Part shown: piece after piece, positions 17,692 through 26,830 of the stretch | Layout: each line of letters opens with the position of its first letter | Numbering within the stretch: position 1 is the first letter of the stretch | Notes under the pieces: generated by a model | What the model was told of the DNA's origin: nothing | The model's database searches: none | The model's input: the letters and a program-made list of their open reading frames with translations, nothing else | Program-made: the position numbers and the translations under genes | Assembly: GCA_004173185.1 (NCBI GenBank) | Contig: SEFZ01000002.1 | Span: 124,001-188,000 of the forward strand | Direction: 5' to 3' | DNA: 64,000 bases | From: Sphingomonadales bacterium | GTDB lineage: Bacteria > Pseudomonadota > Alphaproteobacteria > Sphingomonadales > Sphingomonadaceae

Positions 17692-18753
17692 ATGAGCCCG
17701 CGGGCGCTGGACGGGATCAAGGTCGTCGAGTTCGAGGGGCTTGGTCCTGCTCCCACCTGCGCGATGCTGCTCGCGGATTTCGGCGCTGAGGTTCTGCGTG
17801 TTTCGCGACCCGGCTACGAAGCATGGGCCGATCCGGTCACTGGGCGGGGCAAAGGAGTATTTGCCGCCGATTTGAAGGATCCGGTGCAACTCGCAGAGGT
17901 CCGCGCTGCAATCGCGCTCGCGGACGTGCTGATCGAGCCCTACCGCCCTGGCGTGATGGAGCGGCTTGGGCTCGGCCCGAGCGACGTTGAAGCGAGCAAT
18001 CCGGGCCTCATCTACGTTCGGATGACTGGGTGGGGGCAGACGGGGCCACTCTCGCAGCGTGCCGGACACGATATCAACTATATAGCCCTTTCGGGTGCGT
18101 TGGAGGGGATCGGTCGGCCGGGAGAAGTCCCAACTCCCCCGCTCAACCTGATCGGCGATATGGGTGCCGGGGCCGCAATTTGTGCATTCGGTATTTGCGC
18201 CGCACTTCTGGAGCGTGTGCGGTCGGGACGGGGCCAGGTGATCGACGCGTCGATTGCCGATGGCACGGCAGCGCTCATGGCCATGTTTCACGGCATGAAC
18301 ATTCCGCTGACACGACAAGATAGTCCGTTGGGCGGATCGCAGCCTTGGTACGATTGCTATGTCTGCGCGGACGGTCGCCATGTCGCGGTAGGCGCTCTCG
18401 AGCCGCAGTTCTGGGCGATCCTGGTCGACGCGATCGGGCTAGCGGAGCATTTGCGAGATCGGCAGCGTGCGGAACCGGATACGATCCGGGCGGCGATGGC
18501 CGCGATCTTCGCAACACGAACGCGCGACGAATGGGCAGAACAGCTCATGCCACTGGATGCCTGTGTGACGCCGGTACTTTCGATCGATGAGGCGCGGGAG
18601 CATCCCTATGCGCAACATCGATCGATGTATGACCAGCGCAATGGCGTGTCGCATCCCGCCCCGGCACCGCGCCTGTCGCGCAGCCCAGCGGCGATCTCGG
18701 CCGATAGGGATGGCAGCGCGATGCTCAAACGCTGGGCCTCAACTGGCCGATAG
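17692..18753 (+). CDS. Alpha-methylacyl-CoA racemase (class III CoA-transferase fold)
   Basis: A 353-residue CaiB/BaiF-fold protein. The motif A-G-H-D-I-N-Y-I-A-L-S-G places His126, and L-I-G-D-M-G-A-G places Asp156, the same numbers as the catalytic acid/base pair of mycobacterial alpha-methylacyl-CoA racemase. This supports both the function and the chosen start, although no strong ribosome-binding site precedes the ATG. The enzyme epimerises 2-methyl branched acyl-CoAs, including steroid and bile-acid side chains and pristanoyl-CoA, so that stereospecific dehydrogenases can act. Alternative: a related CoA-transferase, but the His/Asp pair argues against that. Confidence 0.8.
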   Translation: MSPRALDGIKVVEFEGLGPAPTCAMLLADFGAEVLRVSRPGYEAWADPVTGRGKGVFAADLKDPVQLAEVRAAIALADVLIEPYRPGVMERLGLGPSDVEASNPGLIYVRMTGWGQTGPLSQRAGHDINYIALSGALEGIGRPGEVPTPPLNLIGDMGAGAAICAFGICAALLERVRSGRGQVIDASIADGTAALMAMFHGMNIPLTRQDSPLGGSQPWYDCYVCADGRHVAVGALEPQFWAILVDAIGLAEHLRDRQRAEPDTIRAAMAAIFATRTRDEWAEQLMPLDACVTPVLSIDEAREHPYAQHRSMYDQRNGVSHPAPAPRLSRSPAAISADRDGSAMLKRWASTGR

Positions 18754-18767
18754 CGAAGACGCTTGGA

Positions 18768-19571
18768 TCATCGCCAGTCCAGCCATTCGGCGATCGCCTT
18801 GCCCATCACCAGGTCGCGATCGGCGCCCTTCAACCAGTCGAGCTCGTCCCAGAACAATGCGACTAGATCGGAATAGGCGCAGGGCAGGCGGCTTAGGTCC
18901 GATCCCCAGAACAAGCGCTGTGGACCGAACGCATCGAACAGCCGCCGGAGATATGGCGTGACGTCCGCCCAGGGATGTGACGTAGCGCTATAAGCGGGCA
19001 GGCAAGTAGCCTTGACCGCAACATTGGGAAGCGCGGCAAGCGCGAGCAGGTGCTCAAAGCCTGCAAATGCATCCGGCCCGGTGCGGTGTACGCGCGCGCC
19101 CATATGATCGACCGTGATGCTGAGTGCCGGATGCCGGTGCGCAATCGCGGAGAGCAGCGGCAGGTTTCCGCCGGGTGCGATCATCAGCGGGACACCGCGA
19201 GCCTCTGCCTCCTGCCACAACCAATCCTCTTCGGTTTCGCTGGTCAGAATGATCCGGGCGCCCAGCATCCCGGGAGTGTCGCGCCAACCCGCCAGGGTAC
19301 TGATTGCGGTTGGGATCCGCCCCATCACGGCGAAGCGCCTCGGGTGGAGCGTGGCGGCGGCCAGCGCAATATCGTTGCGCTCCCCTTCCCATGAAGGTGG
19401 GACGAGGATCGCACGGGCGACACCTGCTGCCTCCATCTCGATCAGGATTTCGGCAGCAGACAAGGGCTGGGGGAGATGCGGCGCGGCGGTACGGCCGTCC
19501 TGTCCCGCTTGGGGCCAGGCACGGCCCGGACAGTCTGCTCCCCAGACATGGATTTGTGCGTCGACGATCAC
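18768..19571 (-). CDS. Amidohydrolase family 2 protein
   Basis: A 267-residue TIM-barrel metal hydrolase of the ACMSD/amidohydrolase-2 group (members include decarboxylases, lactonases and 2-pyrone-4,6-dicarboxylate-lactonase-like enzymes). D-A-Q-I-H-V-W at the N-terminus supplies the first His ligand, I-T-V-D-H-M-G-A a middle ligand, and F-W-G-S-D-L-S-R-L-P the C-terminal catalytic Asp. The first position is Q-I-H rather than H-x-H, as is common in lactonase-like members. It is convergent with the racemase gene. Confidence 0.8.
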   Translation of the reverse strand: MIVDAQIHVWGADCPGRAWPQAGQDGRTAAPHLPQPLSAAEILIEMEAAGVARAILVPPSWEGERNDIALAAATLHPRRFAVMGRIPTAISTLAGWRDTPGMLGARIILTSETEEDWLWQEAEARGVPLMIAPGGNLPLLSAIAHRHPALSITVDHMGARVHRTGPDAFAGFEHLLALAALPNVAVKATCLPAYSATSHPWADVTPYLRRLFDAFGPQRLFWGSDLSRLPCAYSDLVALFWDELDWLKGADRDLVMGKAIAEWLDWR

Positions 19572-19637
19572 GCTGGATCGAGACCGTCGCTATCAGCGAA
19601 CGCCATGAAAGGGCGGGGGCGGGCCGCCCCCGCGCGA

Positions 19638-21137
19638 TCAGACCGCCTTGGGATAACCCACCGGATAATAGATCGACTTTTCCTGGGTATATTCCTTGAG
19701 CCATTCTGGCCCGAATTCGCGACCGAGGCCCGAGCGCTTGTATCCGCCGAGCGGGCCATAGGCCATTTTGCCCATGCCCCCGTTGATATGCATCGATCCG
19801 GTACGGATCCGGCCGGCGATATCGAAGGCGGTCGCGGCATCGGCGCTCATGATGCTGCCCGACAGGCCGAAACGGCTGTCATTGGCAATGTCGATCGCCT
19901 CCTCGTCGGTGTCGAATCCAATGATCACCCCCACCGGACCGAACACTTCCTCCTGCGCGATCTCGCTCTTGTTATCGACATTGTCGAAGATCGTGATGTC
20001 GTGGAAATACCCCTTGTCGAGGCCCGCGGTGCGACCGCCGCCGACGATCAGTTCCGCTCCCGAAGCCACGCCCGATGCGACCAGGCTCTCGACACGCGCG
20101 CGTTGCGTGTCGCGGATCAGCGGGCCCATCAGAACCGAGGGATCGGCGGGGTTGCCGACCTTGAAATGCGGCGCGACCGCCGCGCAAGTGGCCGCGAACG
20201 CAGCACGAATGTCATTGTGCACCAGGAAGCGCGTCATCAGTGCGCAGCCCTGTCCGGCATTGACCGAGATGCTGCCCACCGCAGCCTGCGCAGCCGCCAT
20301 GATGTTCGCATCGCTGCGAACGATCATCGCCGATTTGCCGCCAAGCTCAAGATGCACGCGCTTCAGCGTCTTCGCCGCCTGCTGCATGATCGCCGATCCC
20401 ACACCTTCGGAGCCGGTGAAGGTCACCATATCGACACGATCGTCGGTGGTAATCAGGCCGCCGACATCGCCGCCGCCGGTGACGATGTTCAACACCCCGC
20501 GCGGAAGACCAATTTCGTTCGCAACTTCGCCGAACAGAAGCGCGGAGAAGGGGGTGAAGGGCGAAGGCTTTAGCACCATCGTATTGCCGGTCAGCAGCGC
20601 GGGCACGATCTTCGAGAGGCAGAGGAAGAAGGGGAAATTATAGGCGGTGATCGCCGAGACGACGCCGATCGGCTCGCGCACGACGATCGCCGAGCCGAGG
20701 GTTCGTGGGGCGTCGGGATTGACCGGGTTCGGTGCGGCCTCGATCGGCAGGTGATAACTGTCGTCGTTGAGCGAATGGTCGATCGTCTTCTGGAAATGCT
20801 CGAGGCAGGCGCCGATCTGGACAAGGTCGATCATATATTGCGCGCAGCCGATCTCCGCGATCAGCAATGCCCGGATTTGCGCTTTGCGCGCGATCAGCGC
20901 GTCGAGCATCCGCTGCATCACCGCCGCGCGTTCCTTGCGGCTCATCCGGGGCCATGACCCCTTGTCGAACGCATCGCGTGCCGCTGCGATTGCCTGATCG
21001 GCCTGGGCGACGGTGGCGACCGGCGCCAGGCCGATTACTTCCTCGGTCGCCGGATTGATTACCGGATCCGTGTCGGCGGCGGTCACCCACTCATTGCCGA
21101 TATAGACACCGTCGAACTTCGTGAACGGGATGGTCAT
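19638..21137 (-). CDS. Aldehyde dehydrogenase (NAD(P)+)
   Basis: A 499-residue ALDH-superfamily enzyme. The general base Glu264 lies in L-E-L-G-G-K, the nucleophile Cys298 in V-N-A-G-Q-G-C, the cofactor motif T-G-S-E-G-V-G follows the usual Rossmann pattern, and I-T-A-Y-N-F-P-F carries the oxyanion Asn. It oxidises an aldehyde to an acid, which would then be ready for CoA activation. It starts 10 bases after the stop of the upstream SDR and is probably co-transcribed with it. Confidence 0.92.
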   Translation of the reverse strand: MTIPFTKFDGVYIGNEWVTAADTDPVINPATEEVIGLAPVATVAQADQAIAAARDAFDKGSWPRMSRKERAAVMQRMLDALIARKAQIRALLIAEIGCAQYMIDLVQIGACLEHFQKTIDHSLNDDSYHLPIEAAPNPVNPDAPRTLGSAIVVREPIGVVSAITAYNFPFFLCLSKIVPALLTGNTMVLKPSPFTPFSALLFGEVANEIGLPRGVLNIVTGGGDVGGLITTDDRVDMVTFTGSEGVGSAIMQQAAKTLKRVHLELGGKSAMIVRSDANIMAAAQAAVGSISVNAGQGCALMTRFLVHNDIRAAFAATCAAVAPHFKVGNPADPSVLMGPLIRDTQRARVESLVASGVASGAELIVGGGRTAGLDKGYFHDITIFDNVDNKSEIAQEEVFGPVGVIIGFDTDEEAIDIANDSRFGLSGSIMSADAATAFDIAGRIRTGSMHINGGMGKMAYGPLGGYKRSGLGREFGPEWLKEYTQEKSIYYPVGYPKAV

Positions 21138-21147
21138 GCGGGCTTCC

Positions 21148-21891
21148 TTAGATACCAGAGCGGATATGGACGGTGTCGATCGTGGCTTCGCGCGGAGCCT
21201 GGATCATATGGGCGATCGTCGCCGCGAGCGTGGCCGGGGTGACGCCTTCCGCCGAGATCATCGAGGAGTAGCCCTGCTCGACATAGACCTTGTGAAAACG
21301 CGCGATGATCTCCGGGCTCCAATGCTCGGCAACCGAGGTCTCGGTGATCCGCCCGGTCTCGAAGATCATCGGGCGGATACCGGTGCCGCGCAATTCGTTG
21401 CGCAGCCCCTGATGGACCGTCACCAGCGCGGCCTTGCACGCGGCATAGAGCGACAGGAACGGCGCGGGCATGTGAACGCTTTCGGAGGTGACGGTGACGA
21501 TCTCGCCGCCGCCCGCCCCAGTCATGCGCGGAATGGCTTCCCGGATGCAGAAAAGCGCCGACATCAGCGTGCCATCCACCGTAGCGCGCAGATCATTGTC
21601 GCTCGCCTCGCCCATCAGGAAAGGGAGGTAGGTCGCGGCGTTGTTAACGAGTGCGTCGATCTGGCCGAACGCCGTTTCGACTGCGGCGAAAGCTTCGCGG
21701 ACGCCCTGTGGATCGGTGAGATCGACCGCGACGGCGAGGCCGGGTTTGGGAAGCAGCGCTACGGTTTCGTCGAGCTTTGAGCGGGTCCGGCCGAACACCG
21801 CGACGCGGTACCCCGCCGACGACAATGCCTGGGCAACCGCACGGCCAAGTCCCTGGCCTCCCCCCGTGACGATCGCAACCTTGCCATCCAT
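21148..21891 (-). CDS. SDR family oxidoreductase
   Basis: A 247-residue classical SDR with G-G-G-Q-G-L-G-R-A, N-N-A-A, a Ser in V-T-S-E-S and catalytic Y-A-A-C-K. The residue after beta-2 is R-T-R-S-K rather than an acidic one, suggesting NADP(H). It leads an operon with the aldehyde dehydrogenase, which would oxidise an alcohol to an aldehyde and then to an acid. Its promoter region carries a CTGAC-N5-GTCAG inverted repeat. Confidence 0.88.
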   Translation of the reverse strand: MDGKVAIVTGGGQGLGRAVAQALSSAGYRVAVFGRTRSKLDETVALLPKPGLAVAVDLTDPQGVREAFAAVETAFGQIDALVNNAATYLPFLMGEASDNDLRATVDGTLMSALFCIREAIPRMTGAGGGEIVTVTSESVHMPAPFLSLYAACKAALVTVHQGLRNELRGTGIRPMIFETGRITETSVAEHWSPEIIARFHKVYVEQGYSSMISAEGVTPATLAATIAHMIQAPREATIDTVHIRSGI

Positions 21892-21910
21892 CCGCCCTCT
21901 CCATCATCAT

Positions 21911-21925
21911 CTGACTTTTCGTCAG
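21911..21925. promoter_or_regulatory. Operator-like inverted repeat CTGAC-N5-GTCAG
   Basis: It lies 20 bases upstream of the leftward SDR start, in the divergent region shared with the rightward SDR. It is followed by TTATC. Related half-sites occur upstream of the thiolase-like and amidohydrolase genes, so it may be a TetR-family operator. No binding protein is demonstrated. Confidence 0.4.
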
Positions 21926-22063
21926 TTATCGTCTTCAACTAGAGGCGCAGCGCGGCTTTGGTCAGTCCTTCCTCCAACTCAGCACATAGGTGATCGCGCG
22001 CCTCGTATCCTTGTGTTGCGGGGTTTTCCTCGCCTTGCTTGCGCCAAATATTGGAGAGCGAGC

Positions 22064-22825
22064 ATGAGCAATCAGGATTTCACGGGCAAAGTTATCGTCA
22101 TCACCGGCGGCGGGGCGGGTTTCGGTGAAGCGTTCGCGCATGCCTTTGCCGATCGTGGCGCAGCGGTTGCGCTGTTCGACATCGACGATGCAGGCAGCGC
22201 GCGCGTCGCAAAGGATCTGGAAGCGAAGGGCGCAACTGCCCTGGCGGTGCATTGTGACGTCGGCGATGCCGATCAGGTCGAGGCCGGTATGGCGAAGGTC
22301 GCCGAGATGCTGGGCGGGATCGATATGCTGATCAACAATGCCGGGCTGCATTTGATGAAATATGCCCGTGGTTTCGGGGCAATCACCAATGCGGAGACGC
22401 GGCGCCTGTTCGAAGTGAACGTGATCGGCGTGGTGCAATGCACGCTCGCCGCGCGGCCTTATATGGCGGCGCGCGGCGGCGGCTCGATCGTCAACATCGC
22501 TTCGATCGCCTCGTACATGGCGAACAGCCCTTACGGCGTGTCGAAGCTGGCGGTGCGCGGGCTGACGGTGGCGTTCGCCACCGAGTTTGGTCCCGACAAG
22601 ATCCGCGTCAACGCCATCTCGCCCGGCGTGATCGCTACTCCAAATGTCGCCAGCGAAATCCCCGAAGTGTTCGAGCATTTCGTCAACAATCTTCAATTGG
22701 TGAAGCGGCGGGGCGAGATGGAGGATATCGTCTCGATGATGCTATACCTGAACAGCGACGCGGCCGGCTTCATCAGCGGCGAGACGATCCGCGTCGCTGG
22801 CGGCTATCCGATCATGATCAGCTAA
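22064..22825 (+). CDS. SDR family oxidoreductase
   Basis: A 253-residue classical SDR preceded by GGAGAGCGAGC. The cofactor motif is G-G-G-A-G-F-G-E-A, with Asp after beta-2 (L-F-D-I-D-D) favouring NAD, N-N-A-G in the core, catalytic Y-G-V-S-K and a C-terminal G-E-T-I-R-V-A-G-G. It ends inside the antisense 3' end of the MFS gene, overlapping by 84 bases. The overlap seems genuine because both reading frames show family-typical sequence up to it. Confidence 0.88.
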   Translation: MSNQDFTGKVIVITGGGAGFGEAFAHAFADRGAAVALFDIDDAGSARVAKDLEAKGATALAVHCDVGDADQVEAGMAKVAEMLGGIDMLINNAGLHLMKYARGFGAITNAETRRLFEVNVIGVVQCTLAARPYMAARGGGSIVNIASIASYMANSPYGVSKLAVRGLTVAFATEFGPDKIRVNAISPGVIATPNVASEIPEVFEHFVNNLQLVKRRGEMEDIVSMMLYLNSDAAGFISGETIRVAGGYPIMIS

Positions 22826-24136
22826 AGCGGCCTGGATCTCGCGGTGGCGCGCGGCGGTGAGCGGGTAACCGATCATCGTCAGCAGCGCACCGCCGGCACA
22901 GATTGCAGTCAGCACGACATATACCATCGCGACACCCAGAATCGCGTTGGGAGCGTTCGTCGAACCGGCCTTGGCGTCGAACCCGATCCAGTCGAGCAGC
23001 ACGAAAGCGATGCCGACCGATACCGCCTGGCCGATCTTGTAGATGCCGATGAGCAGCGCATAAAGCAGCCCGGTTCGGTCCGCCCCGTTCGTCAGCCGCT
23101 CCTCGTCGGCGATATCCGCCAGCATTGCGCGGGGCAGCAGCGAGGATGCGGTGAACGAAAACCCACCGAACAGCGAAACCACGATCACCAGATCGAGCCG
23201 GCCCGGTGGTACGAACCAGATCAGCCCAAGATAAAGCATGTAGCTGGCCGAGGCGAGGATCAGCGCGCGATGCTTCTCCATGCGCTTCGCGATCATTGTC
23301 CAGAACGGCGACGAAACGATCGCGATCAGGAAATAGGCCAGGACCATCGTGCCATATTGCTGGGGCGTGAGGTGCTTGTCGGCGAGGATGTAGATAAGCC
23401 CGGTCGCGGCGGTGATCCCCGCGACGAGGCCGAGCAGCAGCTCGGCGCCCATCAGTCGCCGGGTCGACGCAAGCTTGAACAGCGCCAGATAGTCGCGGAG
23501 CGTGGCGCGAGGGGAGGGCGGCGGCAGGCTGGTGTCGTTCACGCCGAGCACGGCGATCGCGGCGCCGATCGGCGCGGTGATCAGGATCGAGAGGCCCATC
23601 AATTCGACGATCCCCATCGGAACCTTGCCGCCAAGAAAAGCCGGAAGCAGCATGACGAGAATGATCCCTCCCGTCATCGCCACCTGCCACCACGAGAATA
23701 TGCGCGAACGCGTATCGTAGGATGTGCTGACGCAAGCCGAGAGTGCGAGCTGGGCCAGCGTCACCACCGAATAGCCGGCATAGGTAATCAGCAGCGCGAC
23801 CAGCAGATAAAGCGGGCCGACCCCGGGTTGCGCGAAGAACAGCATTGCCGTGCCACCCATGACCAGCGGTATCCCGGCCACCAGCCACGGCCGGAAGCGG
23901 CCCCAGCGCGTGCGCGTGCGATCCATCAGCGCACCGATCAGGGGATCGAAGGCGATGTCGAGTAGCCGGACGGCCATGAAGACAAGTCCCACCACCGCGA
24001 GATTCATGCCGAGCGCATTGGCGTAATGCTCGGGCACGAATGTCACGAGCGGCAGCGTCAGGGCGGCCATCGGGACGGCAGGGGCGGCAAGTGCCGCCAG
24101 CGTGCGGCGTTTGATTTGCTCCACGGAAATCCTCAT
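22742..24136 (-). CDS. MFS transporter, GPH (sodium/sugar symporter) type
   Basis: A 464-residue glycoside-pentoside-hexuronide:cation symporter-type permease. The hallmark D-P-L-I-G-A-L-M-D-R-T-R-T-R-W-G-R-F-R-P-W is in the loop after helix 2, and about 12 membrane segments are visible. GPH proteins carry glycosides or, in some actinobacterial and sphingomonad clusters, steroid-like acids. The last 27 residues are read from the strand opposite the SDR C-terminus. The gene is divergent from the P450. Confidence 0.87.
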   Translation of the reverse strand: MRISVEQIKRRTLAALAAPAVPMAALTLPLVTFVPEHYANALGMNLAVVGLVFMAVRLLDIAFDPLIGALMDRTRTRWGRFRPWLVAGIPLVMGGTAMLFFAQPGVGPLYLLVALLITYAGYSVVTLAQLALSACVSTSYDTRSRIFSWWQVAMTGGIILVMLLPAFLGGKVPMGIVELMGLSILITAPIGAAIAVLGVNDTSLPPPSPRATLRDYLALFKLASTRRLMGAELLLGLVAGITAATGLIYILADKHLTPQQYGTMVLAYFLIAIVSSPFWTMIAKRMEKHRALILASASYMLYLGLIWFVPPGRLDLVIVVSLFGGFSFTASSLLPRAMLADIADEERLTNGADRTGLLYALLIGIYKIGQAVSVGIAFVLLDWIGFDAKAGSTNAPNAILGVAMVYVVLTAICAGGALLTMIGYPLTAARHREIQAALADHDRIAASDADRLAADEAGRVAVQV

Positions 24137-24307
24137 CCTGTTATTCTGTTATTTTGCGGAAACCATGCGCCAAAGCGGCGTCGATCGGCAGCGCGGGCGC
24201 GATTGCATCACGCATGGGTTATCATCGCGCCGCTTCATTGACCGGCCGGTGGGCGGGCAGCACCTCTCTTCCAAAATAAGAAAATATCGAAAACAGGGAG
24301 AGAGAAT

Positions 24308-25537
24308 TTGACCGAGCCCGGAGCTGTGCCCGCGCATGTCCCACCTGAAATGGTCTATGATTTCGACTTGTTCGGCGGTGCCGATTCTCCGCTCTTTTCG
24401 GATAATCTCCACGGCAACATCGCCCGATTGGCAGAGGAAGGCCGCGATATCCTCTTCACGCCGCGCAATGGCGGTCAGTGGGTCATTATCGGCCGCGATG
24501 CGACGTTCGAGGCGGCGACCGATTCCGATCTTTTCTCCAGCGACCCGCTGATCCGCGAACCCGAAAGCACGCGTCAGCCGATCCTGCCGATCGAGCTCGA
24601 TCCACCCCGTCATGCCCCGTATCGCAAGATCTTCTCGGAGATTTTCTCGGCTGCCGCCATGTCGAAATATGAGCCGCAGATCCGCGAGATGGCGACCGAG
24701 CTGATCGACAAGGTGATCGATGCCGGTCGCTGTGATTATGCCCCCGATATTGCCGAGCCGCTGCCGGTTCTGTTCTTCATGCGGATGATGGGCTTTCCGC
24801 TCGATCGTTTCGAGGAGTTTCGCCGCTGGGTGCTGACTGCGATCTCCTCCGCGGATCCGGCGGAGCGCGATGCGATCTGGGGCAAGGTGGTCGGCATGTC
24901 GACCGAGCTGATCCATGCCCGCGAGAAGGAACCGCGCGACGATCTGATCAGTCGGCTGCTCGAGGTGGAGATCGATGGGCGCAAGCCGACGCTTTCGGAG
25001 ATGCAGAGCTTTTGCATCATGCTGTTCGTCGCCGGGCTCGATACGGTGACCAATGCCATGTCGCTGACAATGCGCGGTATCGGGATCGACCCCGAGCTTC
25101 AGCAGGATTTGCGCGCCAATCCGAAAAAGATTCCGCTCGCGATCGAGGAATTGATGCGCCGTTTTTCCGGCAACACGGTCCAGCGCTTCGTGCGTCGTGA
25201 CGGCGAGTTCCGCGGCGCGCCCCTGAAGAAGGGCGATTATGTCCTGATCTTCTACCCCGCCGCCAACCTCGATCCGCGTGCGTTTCCGGATCCGGAAACG
25301 GTCAATATCGATCGGCGCGCGTCGCATCTCGCTTTTGGCGCGGGAATCCATCGCTGCGTCGGTGCACAGCTCGCGCGCGTGGAATTGCGCGTGCTGACGG
25401 AAGAGTGGCTGAGGCGCATTCCCACCTTCACACTCGATCCGGGTCGAGCGTGGAAATACCATACTGGCTACGTCATCTCGATCGACTCGCTGCCCTTGGT
25501 CTGGGACCCGGCAGCCGTCCGTAGCGTCGCCGCATGA
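24308..25537 (+). CDS. Cytochrome P450 monooxygenase
   Basis: A 409-residue soluble bacterial P450. The I-helix motif is V-A-G-L-D-T (from residue 241), the K-helix E-x-x-R is at 281-284 (E-L-M-R), and the haem loop F-G-A-G-I-H-R-C-V-G has its Cys thiolate at 350. The start is TTG, supported by GGGAGAGAGAAT just upstream; the next ATG is 14 codons in, within conserved sequence. The family cannot be fixed by eye; it has the size and layout of CYP101/CYP108-like terpene or steroid hydroxylases. No ferredoxin gene is adjacent, so redox partners must be encoded elsewhere. Confidence 0.92.
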   Translation: MTEPGAVPAHVPPEMVYDFDLFGGADSPLFSDNLHGNIARLAEEGRDILFTPRNGGQWVIIGRDATFEAATDSDLFSSDPLIREPESTRQPILPIELDPPRHAPYRKIFSEIFSAAAMSKYEPQIREMATELIDKVIDAGRCDYAPDIAEPLPVLFFMRMMGFPLDRFEEFRRWVLTAISSADPAERDAIWGKVVGMSTELIHAREKEPRDDLISRLLEVEIDGRKPTLSEMQSFCIMLFVAGLDTVTNAMSLTMRGIGIDPELQQDLRANPKKIPLAIEELMRRFSGNTVQRFVRRDGEFRGAPLKKGDYVLIFYPAANLDPRAFPDPETVNIDRRASHLAFGAGIHRCVGAQLARVELRVLTEEWLRRIPTFTLDPGRAWKYHTGYVISIDSLPLVWDPAAVRSVAA

Positions 25538-25559
25538 CTTTCCAACTGGAGATCTGAAA

Positions 25560-26387
25560 ATGAATGAATGGAGCTATTCGGGCAAGCGCGTGGTGATCGC
25601 GGGCTGCTATTCGGGCATGGGCGAAGCCGCCGCGCGAGAACTGGTGGCGCAAGGCGCGGAAGTCCACGGGTTCGACATGCGCGAAAGTCCCGTCCAACTT
25701 GCGTCGTTCAACACGCTCGATCTGCGCGATCCCGCGTCGATCGACGAGGCGCTAAGCAAGGTCGATGGCGAGATCGACATGCTGTTCAATTGCGCCGGCC
25801 TGCCGCAAACCTTCCCCGCGGAACAGGTGATGAAGGTCAATTTTATCGGCCTGCGCCACTGGACCGAAGGCTGGCTGCCGCGCATTCGCCGCGGTGGATC
25901 GGTGACGTCGATCACATCGACCGCCGGCTTTGCCTATCTGCAGAAGGTCCCGCTGCTGATGCAGCTGATCTCCACCGCTGATTTTGCCGAAGCCGCCGAA
26001 TGGGTTGCGGCCAATCCCGATCATGTCGGCGACGGCTATGCATTCTCCAAGGAAGTCAGCACGCTTTGGACAGTACAGCGCTCGGTTCGCGCGATCCGCG
26101 AACAGGGGGTGCGGATGAACTGCATTCTGCCCGGGCCGACCGAAACGCCGATGATGGCCGATTTCGAAAAGGCCGCGAGCGCTCCGGTGATCGACGTATT
26201 CACCCAGCCGAGCGATCGACGCTCGAGCCCGCGTGAACAGGCGTTGCCGCTATTGTTCCTCGGCAGCGACGCAGCGAGCTATATCAATGGGCATGGTCTG
26301 GCCGTCGATGGCGGCTTCACCGCGGGTGTGATCACCGGACAGATCGATATCCAGGCTTCGATCGCGAAGGTATTGACCGCGAGATAG
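25560..26387 (+). CDS. SDR resembling 3-alpha-hydroxysteroid dehydrogenase/carbonyl reductase
   Basis: A 275-residue SDR preceded by GGAGATCTGAAA. Its layout is that of 3-alpha-HSD/CR (HsdA) from Comamonas rather than of the common classical SDRs: G-C-Y-S-G-M-G-E-A at the N-terminus, an unusually short segment up to N-C-A-G-L, K-V-N-F-I-G-L-R, an insertion before the active site, then Y-A-F-S-K and P-G-P-T-E-T-P-M. Family members oxidise secondary alcohols on steroids and terpenes. It is 22 bases after the P450, so the hydroxyl made by the P450 could be its substrate. Confidence 0.82.
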   Translation: MNEWSYSGKRVVIAGCYSGMGEAAARELVAQGAEVHGFDMRESPVQLASFNTLDLRDPASIDEALSKVDGEIDMLFNCAGLPQTFPAEQVMKVNFIGLRHWTEGWLPRIRRGGSVTSITSTAGFAYLQKVPLLMQLISTADFAEAAEWVAANPDHVGDGYAFSKEVSTLWTVQRSVRAIREQGVRMNCILPGPTETPMMADFEKAASAPVIDVFTQPSDRRSSPREQALPLLFLGSDAASYINGHGLAVDGGFTAGVITGQIDIQASIAKVLTAR

Positions 26388-26587
26388 TCGCTTCCTTTTG
26401 GGGACGGATGCCAGTGGCGATGCTCGCGCATCCTGCTGGTATTCCGTTCAATCCCATGCGCCCGAACCGCCGCGTTCTTCGAAGCGCCGACTACCGATTT
26501 GGCTGCGCTTTGGTGCGCCGGCAATCGACGAGCACTGCTTGTCGCCGGGGCGTGGCGGCAGCGGCATCACGAGGGAGCGCGGGGCGC

Positions 26588-26603
26588 TACATATGTGATG
26601 AAA
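26588..26603. promoter_or_regulatory. CATATGTG-type operator candidate (site 1)
   Basis: TACATATGTGATGAAA shares the 12-base string TATGTGATGAAA with the site before the thiolase-like gene, and its near-palindromic core with the site before iclR. This is a candidate binding site for the IclR-family regulator encoded at 46656-47525. Confidence 0.4.
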
Positions 26604-26680
26604 ACCCCTCAGCTATTTCCGGTTCGGCCGTAATGGGGTGAATAACTTACGACATTACCGTTCGAGTCCAGGGGAGGAAC

Positions 26681-26830
26681 ATGACGGGTCGTAATACGCC
26701 TGCCGCGCGCGCCGCGGCGCGAGGACGAGATCGCAATTTCCTGTTGTGTGCGACGCCAAGGGGCGTCCGGCTGAACGGCAGGCCTGCTGCCGAAAATGAC
26801 GCAGCCAATTCGAGCTGCCCAAAGCGATGA
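26681..26830 (+). CDS. Possible 49-aa leader peptide or small protein
   Basis: An ATG preceded by GGGGAGGAAC at optimal spacing opens 49 codons (M-T-G-R-N-T-P-A-A-R...C-P-K-R) ending about 100 bases before the receptor start. It is Arg/Ala-rich, without a membrane segment or known motif. Its main support is the ribosome-binding site, which is better than those of most genes nearby. It could be a true small protein or a leader whose translation affects the receptor mRNA. Confidence 0.3.
   Translation: MTGRNTPAARAAARGRDRNFLLCATPRGVRLNGRPAAENDAANSSCPKR

Noticed and set aside
22844..23965. 373-codon frame antisense to the GPH permease
   Set aside because: Composition (Arg, Gln, Gly, His) and lack of motifs mark it as a shadow of the permease.
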